64,000 nucleotides of DNA from assembly GCF_036330325.1 (NCBI RefSeq), contig NZ_JAZDRO010000002.1, forward strand, positions 1-64,000, read 5' to 3'. Below are positions 17,554 to 25,788 of the stretch, in pieces (positions within the stretch are counted from its first letter, which is position 1; every line of letters begins with the position of its first letter). The notes beneath the pieces were generated by a model. It was not told the DNA's origin. It searched no databases and worked only from the letters and a program-made list of their open reading frames with translations. Made by a program: the position numbers and the translations under genes. This DNA is from Hyphobacterium marinum (GTDB lineage Bacteria > Pseudomonadota > Alphaproteobacteria > Caulobacterales > Maricaulaceae).

Positions 17554-17597
17554 GATTCTCTCGCTAATGTTTCCTTCACCGCTTAATCGCGCGTTAA
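17554..17597 (-). promoter_or_regulatory. ftsZ promoter region: CtrA-type box and GANTC site
   Basis: TTAA (17583-17586) and TTAA (17594-17597) are separated by exactly seven bases, the consensus spacing of a CtrA binding site. GATTC at 17554-17558 is a CcrM methylation motif (GANTC), and two more lie at 17631-17635 and 17641-17645 around the ftsA stop. A TTAAC half-site is at 17546-17550. In Caulobacter crescentus ftsZ is repressed by CtrA and depends on GANTC methylation and GcrA; the same wiring is inferred here. Confidence 0.7.
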
Positions 17598-17633
17598 ATC
17601 CATCAGAAATTCTTCTGCGACTTACACGCTGAT

Positions 17634-18947
17634 TCAGAAGGATTCGGCAAGCCAGCGCCAGATCGAACGGCGCTGTCCCTCTGCAGCAGCGAACTTGCGG
17701 CCACCGGGCGCGCCGACCCGCGGCGGACCTGAAATCGCCTCGGCCGCACCTTTTGATTCCCGCAGGATGACGCCTGCCGCGGCCGAGAAGCCTGGTCCGG
17801 ACACGGCATCGCCCAGCCCCGCCGCGCCTTCCGGCCAGGCGATGCGGGCCTGACGCCCGAAGACACGGGCGGCGACTTCACAGGTGCCCGGCAACTGCGC
17901 CGCGCCACCCGTAAGAACCAGCCGCCGCTCCGACGCGCGCCCGGCTCCGCCCGCTTCCAGGCGGTCACGCAGCAGTTCGAACGTCTCTTCCAGCCGCGGC
18001 CGGATGATGGCGTTCAGCAGGGATCGCGGCTGCGACATCATCCGGTCGGACTCGCCGGCGACCGGCGGTGTCTCGATCATCTCCCGGTCGTCGTCCGGGC
18101 TGTCGAGGGCCGAGCCATAGAGGATCTTGATGCGTTCAGCCGACACCAGCGGTGTGGACAGGCCACGCGCGACATCCTTGGTCACGTGCGCCCCGCCCAG
18201 CGGTACCGCGTCGACATGCAATAGTGCGCCGTCGCTGAAGACGGCGGCAGAGGTCGCACCCGCACCCATGTCGATGAGCGTCGCGCCCATCTGCATCTCG
18301 TCTTCAGACAATGCGGCCAGTGCAGACGCGTACGGCGTCACCACCACGCCTTTCAGATCGAGATGCGAAGCCTCGATGCAATTGAGCAGATTGCGCAAGG
18401 GTCCGGCGGCGGCGGTAACCACGTGGACCACGACGCCCAGCTTGCGCCCGAACATCCCGCGCGGGTCATCGACCCCGGCATGGTCATCGACCGTCCAGCC
18501 CATCGGGAAGGCGTGCAGCACGACCCGGTCGGCGGCGTCGGCTTCGGCGAGCGCGGCGTCGAGCGCGCGCTTCAAGTCCCGGTCTGTGACTTCGCGGGCC
18601 GAGAGCGGCGCTTCGACCTGGACCCGTACACTCTGGATCTTGCCCGCCGTCAGGGTGACGGTCGCCGCGCTGACGGCAAGGCCGGCCATGCGTTCGGCGC
18701 GCTCCACGGCGGTGCGGATGGAGTCGCGCGCCTGGTCCATGTCAACGACCGCGCCGGCGCGGATGCCGCGCGCGGGCTGGTGGCCGACGCCGATAACGCG
18801 CGGCCTGGTTCCGGTCGCGGTTTCCTCGTTGCGCGAGATGAAACAGGTGATTTTCGACGAGCCCAGATCGAGCGCGGCGCACACGCCGGGCTTGGCCGGC
18901 TGGCCACCGGCCGAGGACTGACCTCCGAAACCGGGAAGACGGATCAT
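17634..18947 (-). CDS. ftsA: Cell-division protein FtsA
   Basis: Actin-like ATPase that anchors FtsZ filaments to the inner membrane. 437 aa. The phosphate-1 motif appears as ALDLGSSKITCFIS near residue 26, the SHS2 1C domain follows, and TLIDMGAGATSAAVF near 223 and LVLTGGAAQLPG near 345 are the phosphate-2 and adenosine motifs. The C-terminus (RSIWRWLAESF) is an amphipathic membrane-targeting helix. The ATG overlaps the ftsQ stop by four bases, so the two are translationally coupled. 116 bases with regulatory sites separate it from ftsZ. Confidence 0.94.
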   Translation of the reverse strand: MIRLPGFGGQSSAGGQPAKPGVCAALDLGSSKITCFISRNEETATGTRPRVIGVGHQPARGIRAGAVVDMDQARDSIRTAVERAERMAGLAVSAATVTLTAGKIQSVRVQVEAPLSAREVTDRDLKRALDAALAEADAADRVVLHAFPMGWTVDDHAGVDDPRGMFGRKLGVVVHVVTAAAGPLRNLLNCIEASHLDLKGVVVTPYASALAALSEDEMQMGATLIDMGAGATSAAVFSDGALLHVDAVPLGGAHVTKDVARGLSTPLVSAERIKILYGSALDSPDDDREMIETPPVAGESDRMMSQPRSLLNAIIRPRLEETFELLRDRLEAGGAGRASERRLVLTGGAAQLPGTCEVAARVFGRQARIAWPEGAAGLGDAVSGPGFSAAAGVILRESKGAAEAISGPPRVGAPGGRKFAAAEGQRRSIWRWLAESF

Positions 18948-19840
18948 GCCTCGCGGTCTCCCCGGTCGGAGCGTTCGCGCAGGATCATCTCGCCGGGCTC
19001 GCGCATGTCGATGCTTTCCGCTTCAAGGCGCAGAATGCCGCGCTCGGCGTGCATGGCGGCGAGCAGTGCCAAGGCAGCACCCGCCTCGTCCTCGGGCAAT
19101 TTCACGTCCATTCCGGAATCCAGCCGGAGATTCCAGCGGCGATCTCCGACCCGGACCGCGGCGACGACCCGTTCGGCGATGGCGGGGTGATGGCCCAGAG
19201 TATCGATCAGTTCGGCGGCGGCGGCATTGGCCCCCGCATCCACGACCAGCGGCAGGTCGGGATAGGCGCTGGCATCGGCCTCGGTCAGGACAATGCCATC
19301 GCGGTCAATCAGGCTGATCCGGCCTTCATACTGCCAGAGTGCAAAGCCGGTCCGCGGCTCGACGACCACGGCAACGCGATTGGGCCACAGGCGCGCAACC
19401 TGGGCCCGGCGGACCCAGGGCAGAGCCTCGACACTGTCCCGCGAACGGGCCGCATCGAACGCGAAGATCGACTCGCCTTCCACAGCGCCTGAAGCAGCAG
19501 CGGCTTCGGTGGCGAGTTCAGCCGTAGCGCCGGTCACGTCGACGGCTTCGATGCGGAAACCGAGCGCGGCCATCTGGTCGCGCGTGGACTGGCCGATGGA
19601 GTCGGTAACGTCATCGAGCTGTCCGAACAGCGCCAGCGCCCCGATGAAGAGAAGAAGCAGGCCGGCGGCGACGCTCGCGCCCAGGCGTGCGGCATTGGCC
19701 GCGCGGTATCGCGCGCTGCGCATCTGGGCCTCTGCCCAGTTACGCAAACGCCGCGGGGTTGAAGCCGCGGCGGAACGGGGTCTGGCAGACGTGCGCCTGG
19801 AGCCGGTTCGGCTTCCTCGGGCGCGTCTTACCTGGGACAT
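18944..19840 (-). CDS. ftsQ: Cell-division protein FtsQ
   Basis: Bitopic divisome protein of 298 aa that links early and late division proteins. A basic cytoplasmic tail (about 55 residues, Arg-rich) precedes one membrane helix (ASVAAGLLLLFIGALALF). A periplasmic POTRA domain follows (VEAVDVTGATAELATE to about residue 140) and then the beta domain with LPWVRRAQVARLWPNRV. I chose the ATG at 19840 because GGAGG lies seven bases upstream; a longer start at 19861 has no such site. It overlaps the end of ddl by 13 bases and the ftsA start by four. Confidence 0.9.
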   Translation of the reverse strand: MSQVRRARGSRTGSRRTSARPRSAAASTPRRLRNWAEAQMRSARYRAANAARLGASVAAGLLLLFIGALALFGQLDDVTDSIGQSTRDQMAALGFRIEAVDVTGATAELATEAAAASGAVEGESIFAFDAARSRDSVEALPWVRRAQVARLWPNRVAVVVEPRTGFALWQYEGRISLIDRDGIVLTEADASAYPDLPLVVDAGANAAAAELIDTLGHHPAIAERVVAAVRVGDRRWNLRLDSGMDVKLPEDEAGAALALLAAMHAERGILRLEAESIDMREPGEMILRERSDRGDREA

Positions 19841-20742
19841 GACGCATCCTCCGCCATCCATTGAACGAGATCGTCAAACGCAATCCCGCTCCACGCCGCC
19901 TGTTCGGGGGCGAGGGAAGTCGGAGTCATGCCCGGTTGGGTGTTAATTTCGAGTAACCATACCTGTCCGCTGCCGTTTTCATCCCAGCGGAAATCAGACC
20001 GTGTCAGCCCGCGGCATCCCAGTGCTTCGTGCGCCAGGAGAGCGAGCCGGCGGCACTCTTCGGCGATCGCCTCGGGCACATCGGCCGGGACGACATGGCG
20101 CGAGCCGCCAGCGGCGTATTTCGCTTCGTAATCATAGAAGGCTGTCGTCGGGAAGATCTCGGTGACGCCCAAGGCCTTGTCGCCCATGACAGCGGTGGTC
20201 AGTTCGCGGCCCGGGATGAATGTCTCGATCAGGACTTCTTCACCCAGCGCCCAGTCCGTGGCACCGAGATCGGCGGGCGGGCGGTTCGCGCCCTCTTGCA
20301 CGATGAAGACGCCGACCGATGAGCCTTGCGCATTCGGCTTGGCGACATAGGGCGGCTTCATGGCGTGGGCCTTGGCCGCCTCGAAACGGTTGACGAGCCT
20401 GCCTTCCGGGCACGGCACGCCGAAGCGCTCGAACACCGCCTTGGCGCGCTGCTTGTCCATCGCCAGCGCCGAAGCCAGCACGCCGGAATGGGTGTAAGGC
20501 GCGCCATAGTGTTCCAGAATGCCCTGGACCTTGCCGTCCTCGCCCCACTCGCCATGCAGGCCATTGAACACGACGTCCGGCGACGCCTTGGCCAGCTGCG
20601 CGGCGAGCTCGCGCGTCGGATCGATCTCGACCACGTCCCAGCCCTTGCGGCGCAGCGCATCGGCGCAGGCCTTGCCCGAGACCAGCGAGACCGGACGTTC
20701 GGCGGACAGACCGCCCAAAAGAACCGCGATGCGCTGGGTCAT
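19828..20742 (-). CDS. ddl: D-alanine-D-alanine ligase
   Basis: Makes D-Ala-D-Ala for the peptidoglycan stem peptide with ATP. ATP-grasp protein of 304 aa. Motifs include IAVLLGGLSAERPVSLVSG at the N-terminus, NGLHGEWGEDGKVQGILE near residue 66, the ATP-grasp KPNAQGSSVGV near 145, and FRWDENGSGQVWLLEINTQPG near 260 with the Mg ligands. The ATG at 20742 overlaps the phosphatase stop (ATGA); upstream in-frame codons belong to that gene and are not part of ddl. DdlB-type placement beside murB, murC and ftsQ is standard. Confidence 0.95.
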   Translation of the reverse strand: MTQRIAVLLGGLSAERPVSLVSGKACADALRRKGWDVVEIDPTRELAAQLAKASPDVVFNGLHGEWGEDGKVQGILEHYGAPYTHSGVLASALAMDKQRAKAVFERFGVPCPEGRLVNRFEAAKAHAMKPPYVAKPNAQGSSVGVFIVQEGANRPPADLGATDWALGEEVLIETFIPGRELTTAVMGDKALGVTEIFPTTAFYDYEAKYAAGGSRHVVPADVPEAIAEECRRLALLAHEALGCRGLTRSDFRWDENGSGQVWLLEINTQPGMTPTSLAPEQAAWSGIAFDDLVQWMAEDASCPR

Positions 20743-21074
20743 GTATTGGCTTGCCTCAGATAGGGGCGGACACGGGCCTTCAGGAGTTCCACGAGCTCCA
20801 TATCCATTAGCGGATAGAAATCGGGAATATCCAGGCAGATCACTTTCTTGCCGTTGAGATACTTGCGGAAGCGTTTCTGCAGACGGGTCCGGTGCACCTT
20901 TTCCATGACAAAGATGGTGTCGGCCCACTCGACCTGTTCGGTTGAAAGCTGGACCTCGGCGTCATTGGCGATCCCGGCGGAATCCGTTTCCACGCCCGGC
21001 CAGTCGGCGAAAACCTGTTCGGCGGTCGGGCTGCGCTCGCGATTGGCGGTGCAGATGAAGAGCACATTCGTCAT
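20739..21074 (-). CDS. Low-molecular-weight protein-tyrosine-phosphatase-like protein
   Basis: A small 111-aa cytosolic protein. The P-loop C8-TANRE-R14-S15 is an intact CX5RS phosphatase motif placed at the N-terminus as in LMW-PTPs, and DIPDFYP (Asp82 and Asp85) is a candidate for the general acid loop. It is shorter than classical LMW-PTPs (about 150 aa), like the predicted PTPs annotated in COG4551. It is joined to murB and ddl by ATGA overlaps on both sides, so it is translated as part of the dcw operon. Its substrate is unknown; a link to envelope synthesis is inferred only from position. Confidence 0.8.
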   Translation of the reverse strand: MTNVLFICTANRERSPTAEQVFADWPGVETDSAGIANDAEVQLSTEQVEWADTIFVMEKVHRTRLQKRFRKYLNGKKVICLDIPDFYPLMDMELVELLKARVRPYLRQANT

Positions 21075-21991
21075 CGCGCAGGCTCGCCCAGCCGCTTGAC
21101 CTCCCAGTGAAGATCGATGCCGGTGGCCTTTTTGATGTCGGCGCGTGCGCCCTCGACCACGGCTTCCAGATCAGCCGCCGTCGCCGTGCCGTCATTGATC
21201 AGGAAGTTGGCATGCATCTCGGAGAACCGGGCACCGCCGATGCGCTTGCCACGCCATCCGGCCTCGTCGATCAGCTTCCACGCCTTGCGCTGGTCCGGTG
21301 TCCCCGGCGGGTCGGGATTCTTGAAGGTCGAGCCCGAGGTGCGCTCGCGGATCGGCTGGGTGGATTCGCGGCGCTGCGAAATTTCATTCATACGCGAAGT
21401 AATATCTTCCGGATTGCCGGCCTCGCCCTCGAAGACGGCCTCGGTGAAGATCCAGTCGTCCGGCGCGTCGCTGTGGCGGTAGGCGTAGCCCAGCTCTTCC
21501 GGCTGGACGATGATCCGCCGTCCGGCGCGATCCAGCGCGACGGCCTCGACCAGCACGTCCTTGGTTTCGCGGTCATAGCAGCCGGCATTCATCCGCAGCG
21601 CGCCGCCTATCGCGCCGGGTATCCCGACAAAGAATTCCAGGCCCGCAATACCGGCTCGCGCGGCGGCTTGGGCGACTTTCTTGTCGAGCGCCGCGGCTCC
21701 GGCGCGAAGGCGCGTTTCGCTAATCGGCTCGACTTTTCCAAAGGCCGCGCTGAGGCGCACGACGACACCCCTCACCCCGCCATCGCGGACCAACACGTTC
21801 GAGCCGGCCCCCAGCACGGTCACCGGAATCTCGTCGGGTGTCTCGGCGAGGAAGCGCGCCAGATCGGCCTCGTCGGCGGGCAGGAACATCACGTCTGCCG
21901 GACCGCCGACACGCAGCCAGGTCACATCACCGAGGGGGGCGTTCTCGATATATTTCCCGCGAACGGGGGGGAGTTTGGTGAGGAGCGTCAT
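21071..21991 (-). CDS. murB: UDP-N-acetylenolpyruvoylglucosamine reductase MurB
   Basis: FAD-dependent enzyme that reduces UDP-GlcNAc-enolpyruvate to UDP-MurNAc with NADPH. 306 aa, the short type IIa-like form. FAD-binding motifs: TWLRVGGPADV near residue 24, VLGAGSNVLVRDGG near 59 and GIPGAIGGALRMNAG near 124. Catalytic SGSTFKNP lies near 222 (Ser229-type proton donor), and the C-terminal SEMHANFLIN carries the conserved Glu/His region. The ATG at 21991 is preceded by GGGAG-like sequence in the repeat-rich murC-murB gap. Confidence 0.95.
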   Translation of the reverse strand: MTLLTKLPPVRGKYIENAPLGDVTWLRVGGPADVMFLPADEADLARFLAETPDEIPVTVLGAGSNVLVRDGGVRGVVVRLSAAFGKVEPISETRLRAGAAALDKKVAQAAARAGIAGLEFFVGIPGAIGGALRMNAGCYDRETKDVLVEAVALDRAGRRIIVQPEELGYAYRHSDAPDDWIFTEAVFEGEAGNPEDITSRMNEISQRRESTQPIRERTSGSTFKNPDPPGTPDQRKAWKLIDEAGWRGKRIGGARFSEMHANFLINDGTATAADLEAVVEGARADIKKATGIDLHWEVKRLGEPAR

Positions 21992-22055
21992 GGGTTTCCT
22001 CCCCCGTTTACGGGGTCATTGCGCTCCTTTTTCTCCGCAAATGAGTTCGCAATGG

Positions 22056-22138
22056 CACCCCACCCTGACCCTCCCCTCAAGGGGAGGGAATAGGTGCGCG
22101 GACCTCCCTCCCCCTCGGGGGAGGGTTGGGGTGGGGGG
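22056..22138. repeat. Inverted hairpin repeat pair inside the dcw operon (murC-murB gap)
   Basis: Two units face each other: CCCTCCCC-TCAA-GGGGAGGG on the left and CCCTCCCCC-TC-GGGGGAGGG on the right, enclosed by CCCCACCC and GGGTTGGGGT-type outer arms. It fills most of the only sizeable break (157 bases) between murC and murB in an otherwise overlapping gene train. It may form a strong mRNA structure between the two halves of the operon. Confidence 0.75.
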
Positions 22139-22148
22139 AAGCTTCCCT

Positions 22149-23558
22149 TCACCCCAGTGCCTTCAGCTCGCCCGGCAGGGCATAGGCCCAGGCGGTGATA
22201 TCCCCGGCTCCGAGACAGATGACGACATCGCCCTCTCCGGCGCGCGCCGCGACATCGCGGGCGACGCGTTCGCGGGTCGTCGGCGCGGCATCGCGGTGAC
22301 CGTGCGCCTTCAGACCGGCGACGAGATGGTCGCGGTCCGCGCCCGGGATAGGTGCTTCGCCCGCCTCATAGACATCGGCGACGAGGACGCTGTCGGCCTC
22401 GTTGAAACAGGTGCAGAAATCCTCGAAGAGATCGCGCAGGCGCGTATAGCGGTGCGGCTGGACAACGGCGATCACCTTGCCGGCCGAAGCCTGGCGTGCG
22501 GCCTTCAGGACCGCGGCGATCTCAACCGGGTGATGACCGTAATCGTCGACAATCGCCGCGCCGTTCCAGTCTCCGGTACGCGTAAAGCGCCGCTTCACGC
22601 CGCCGAAACCGGCGAGTGCCGAGCGGGCGGAGTCGGCATCGGCACCAAGCTCGCGAGCCACGGCGATCGCGGCAATCGCGTTCATGACATTGTGCTCGCC
22701 CATCATCGGCAGGAAGACATTCTCCCACACCTCGTCCTCGCCCTCGCGCGAGCGGAAGACAACATCGAAACGCGAGCCGTCCGCGGCCATGGTCAGATTG
22801 CGGCAGCGCACATCAGCTTGCGCGTTGAAGCCATAGGTCACGACACGCCGGTCCTCGATCCGGCTGGCGAGCGCCTGGACTTCAGCGTGATCGGTACACA
22901 ACACGGCAAAGCCGTAGAAGGGCAGGCCCTCGACGAATTGCGTGAAGGCATCGCGCAGCGCGTCAAAGTCGCCGTAATGCTCCATGTGTTCGGGGTCGAT
23001 ATTGGTGACGATGCCGACCGTGGCGCGCAGCTTCAGGAAGGAGCCGTCGCTCTCGTCGGCTTCGACCGCCATCCAGTCGCCCTCGCCCATCTTGGCATTC
23101 GAGCCATAGGCGGAAATGATGCCGCCATTGATGACGGTCGGGTCGAGGCCCGCCGCGTCCATCAGCGCGGACACCAGCGATGTCGTCGTGGTCTTGCCGT
23201 GCGTTCCGGCGACCGCGACGGAGTATTTCAACCGCATCAGCTCGGCGAGCATTTCCGCGCGGCGCACGACCGGGATTTTCCGCTCGCGCGCGGCAACGAG
23301 TTCGGGATTGTCCTTGCGGATCGCGGTCGACACGACCAGCGCCCCTGCCCCGTCCACATTCTCGGCCCGGTGGCCGATCATCACGCGCGCGCCTTTACCG
23401 GTCAGGCGTTCGACATTGGCATTGGCCTTGATGTCGGATCCCTGCACGTCATAGCCGAGATTGAGCATCACCTCGGCAATACCGCTCATGCCGATCCCGC
23501 CAATCCCGACGAAGTGGATAGGCCCCACGCGGACCGGGAGATTACGGCTCTGTTTCAC
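22149..23558 (-). CDS. murC: UDP-N-acetylmuramate-L-alanine ligase MurC
   Basis: ATP-dependent ligase that adds L-Ala to UDP-MurNAc. 469 aa. The N-terminal UDP-binding domain has FVGIGGIGMSGIAEVM near residue 17; the ATPase loop GTHGKTTTTSLVSA is near 118; YGHHPVEIAAVL near 344 and PHRYTRLRDLFEDF near 370 are MurC signatures. It starts with GTG at 23558 overlapping the murG stop (GTGA). The ORF ends just left of the hairpin repeat in the murC-murB gap. Confidence 0.96.
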   Translation of the reverse strand: MKQSRNLPVRVGPIHFVGIGGIGMSGIAEVMLNLGYDVQGSDIKANANVERLTGKGARVMIGHRAENVDGAGALVVSTAIRKDNPELVAARERKIPVVRRAEMLAELMRLKYSVAVAGTHGKTTTTSLVSALMDAAGLDPTVINGGIISAYGSNAKMGEGDWMAVEADESDGSFLKLRATVGIVTNIDPEHMEHYGDFDALRDAFTQFVEGLPFYGFAVLCTDHAEVQALASRIEDRRVVTYGFNAQADVRCRNLTMAADGSRFDVVFRSREGEDEVWENVFLPMMGEHNVMNAIAAIAVARELGADADSARSALAGFGGVKRRFTRTGDWNGAAIVDDYGHHPVEIAAVLKAARQASAGKVIAVVQPHRYTRLRDLFEDFCTCFNEADSVLVADVYEAGEAPIPGADRDHLVAGLKAHGHRDAAPTTRERVARDVAARAGEGDVVICLGAGDITAWAYALPGELKALG

Positions 23559-24664
23559 GTCGGGGATCCTTCCTTCGGGCCGGGCATGAGGGCATTGATG
23601 GCATCGGCAAACAGGCCCGCCGCATCCGGCCGCCCGATCGCGCGCGCCGTTTCTGCCCGATGGGCAAGGTCGGAGTCATTCATCAACCGCACCTCCAGAA
23701 GCGCAGCGAGCGCTTCGGGCGTAAACTCGCGTTCGGAGAGCGCATCAGCGGCTCCAGCCTCAACCAGGCTTTCCGCATTGGCGGTCTGGTGATCATCGGC
23801 GGCAATGGCGAGCGGCACGAAGATCGCCGGACGCCCGACACAAGCGACTTCCGACACGCTGGAGGCCCCGGCCCGCGCGATGACGAAATGGGATGCCGCC
23901 AACCGTTCCCCGACATCGTCGAAGAAGGGACGGCAATCGGCGTTCACGCCCGTATCGCGGTAAATCTCCTGCGCCATGGCAAGGGATTCTTCGCGGGTCT
24001 GTTGGGCGACTTCAAGGCGATTGCGAAGCATTTCCGGGAGCATCGCGACCGCCTGGGGCACCGTCTCGGAGAGAAGCCGGGCACCCAGACTGCCGCCGAG
24101 CACAAGTAGGCGGACCGGGCCGTCCGTCGTCAGTGCCGGATATCCCGCATTGCGGGCCGCCAGGATGGGGCTACGCACCGGATTGCCGGTGATCAGGCGC
24201 TTCGTGCCCTTCGGTGCGCGATCAAGGCGTTCGAAACCGCTGGCCACAAAAGCGGCTTTGGCCGCGAACAGGCGATTGACGCGCCCCAGCACCGCGTTCT
24301 GTTCATGGATGGCGTAAGGGATGCGCGCGATCTGGGCGGCTTTCAGCGCCGGGAAGGCCGGATAGCCGCCAAAACCGGCCACCACGTCAGGCTTCCACTC
24401 GCGCACGATCCGGCGGGCCTGCCCCACACCGCGCGTCAACGCGATTGCGGCCTTGGCGAGCTTGATCGGGTTCCTCGTCGACGGGCTGGCTGCATCGACA
24501 ATGTCGACCGTCTCGGCCGGAAAGTCGGCGGTATGCTTCGCACCCCGGACATCGGTGATCAGGCGGACCGACCAGCCTTGCGTGATCAGGGCATCGGCTG
24601 CGGCGCGGGCCGGAAAGACGTGACCGCCCGTTCCGCCCGCCGCGAGCAGGATACGCCGGCTCAC
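23555..24664 (-). CDS. murG: Lipid II synthase MurG (GlcNAc transferase)
   Basis: GT28 transferase that adds GlcNAc to lipid I on the cytoplasmic face of the inner membrane. 369 aa. The N-terminal G-loop AAGGTGGHVFPARA is near residue 8; HEQNAVLGRVNRLFA near 123; TGNPVR near 163; the second G-loop VLGGSLGARL near 191; and RAGASSVSEV near 264 forms the UDP site. It starts with GTG at 24664 overlapping the ftsW stop (GTGA). Confidence 0.95.
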   Translation of the reverse strand: MSRRILLAAGGTGGHVFPARAAADALITQGWSVRLITDVRGAKHTADFPAETVDIVDAASPSTRNPIKLAKAAIALTRGVGQARRIVREWKPDVVAGFGGYPAFPALKAAQIARIPYAIHEQNAVLGRVNRLFAAKAAFVASGFERLDRAPKGTKRLITGNPVRSPILAARNAGYPALTTDGPVRLLVLGGSLGARLLSETVPQAVAMLPEMLRNRLEVAQQTREESLAMAQEIYRDTGVNADCRPFFDDVGERLAASHFVIARAGASSVSEVACVGRPAIFVPLAIAADDHQTANAESLVEAGAADALSEREFTPEALAALLEVRLMNDSDLAHRAETARAIGRPDAAGLFADAINALMPGPKEGSPT

Positions 24665-25788
24665 GATTTGAAGCTCAGCGCATAGGCCCCCGGCCGCCGC
24701 CGCGTCAGGGCCAGCATCAGCCCGGCCCCCAGCGCCAGCGCGATCATCGAGGAGCCGCCATAGGAGACGAAGGGCAGGGTCATGCCCTTCGGCGGAATGA
24801 GGTTCAAGTTGACCGAGATATTGACCACGGCCTGCAGCGCAAATTGCAGCGCGAGACCGGCCACGGCCAGCTGCGCGAAGTGATCGGTCAGGCGCATGGC
24901 GTTCGTCCAGGCCCGCGCCACGAGAATGGCGAAGAGACCGATGATCGACAGCGAGGCAAGCAGGCCGAACTCCTCGGCCGCGACGGCAAAGATGAAATCG
25001 GTATGGGCGTCGGGAAGCAGGCGTTTGACCTCGCCTTCCCCCGGACCCGCCCCGGCCATGCCGCCGCGCGAGATCGCCTCGATCGCGCGGTCGATCTGGT
25101 AGGTGTCACCGGAGTCCGGATTGAGGAAGCGCTCGATACGCGAAGCGACGTGCGGCAGGAAGAACCAGGCTGCTGCCACCCCGCTGATTGCCGCTGTGCC
25201 CAGGCCCGCTATCCACGGCCAGGAGAGGCCGGCGGCGAAGAAAATCCCGCCGAAACAGAAGGTCAGCAGCACAGACTGGCCAAAGTCTGGCTGGAGCATC
25301 AATAGGATCACGCCGGTCATGTAGAGGCCGAAGGCGACAGCCCGGCCCGGAACAGGGGCACCACGGCGCGACTCGGCAAACAGCCATGCGATCACGACGA
25401 TCAGGGACGGTTTGAGGAATTCGGACGGTTGCAAAGAGAACGGACCCAGGCGGAACCAGCGTGTCGCGCCGTTGACCTCGTGTCCAGCGAACAGGATCAC
25501 CACCATCATCCCGAAGGACGCGATCAGGACCGCCGCTGACAGACGGCGTGCCCCACGCGGGCTGAGCGCCGACACGCCGAGCAATGTCGCAAGGCCAAGC
25601 GCCGCGAAAAAACCGTGCCGGAAGATGAAGTGGAAGGGGTTGTCGAGCCGCAGGCGCTCGGCGGCCGCAGGGCTGGCCGCCAGCGACAGGATCAAACCGA
25701 CCGCAATGAGGGCGAGAACCACGAAAAGCAGGGTCCGGTCCAGCCCCCGCCACCAGTCATTGAAGGCCCGGGCGCGCGACGCGATCAT
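24661..25788 (-). CDS. ftsW: Septal SEDS glycosyltransferase FtsW
   Basis: Peptidoglycan polymerase of the division site; 375 aa with about ten membrane helices. Characteristic loops: LQPSEFLKPSLIVVIAW, LQPDFGQSVLL with the catalytic-type aspartate near residue 200, and the final PPKGMTLPFVSYGGSSM near 324. The ATG at 25788 overlaps the murD stop (ATGA); a longer frame upstream is part of murD DNA. It should work with FtsI, encoded further up the same operon. Confidence 0.95.
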   Translation of the reverse strand: MIASRARAFNDWWRGLDRTLLFVVLALIAVGLILSLAASPAAAERLRLDNPFHFIFRHGFFAALGLATLLGVSALSPRGARRLSAAVLIASFGMMVVILFAGHEVNGATRWFRLGPFSLQPSEFLKPSLIVVIAWLFAESRRGAPVPGRAVAFGLYMTGVILLMLQPDFGQSVLLTFCFGGIFFAAGLSWPWIAGLGTAAISGVAAAWFFLPHVASRIERFLNPDSGDTYQIDRAIEAISRGGMAGAGPGEGEVKRLLPDAHTDFIFAVAAEEFGLLASLSIIGLFAILVARAWTNAMRLTDHFAQLAVAGLALQFALQAVVNISVNLNLIPPKGMTLPFVSYGGSSMIALALGAGLMLALTRRRPGAYALSFKS

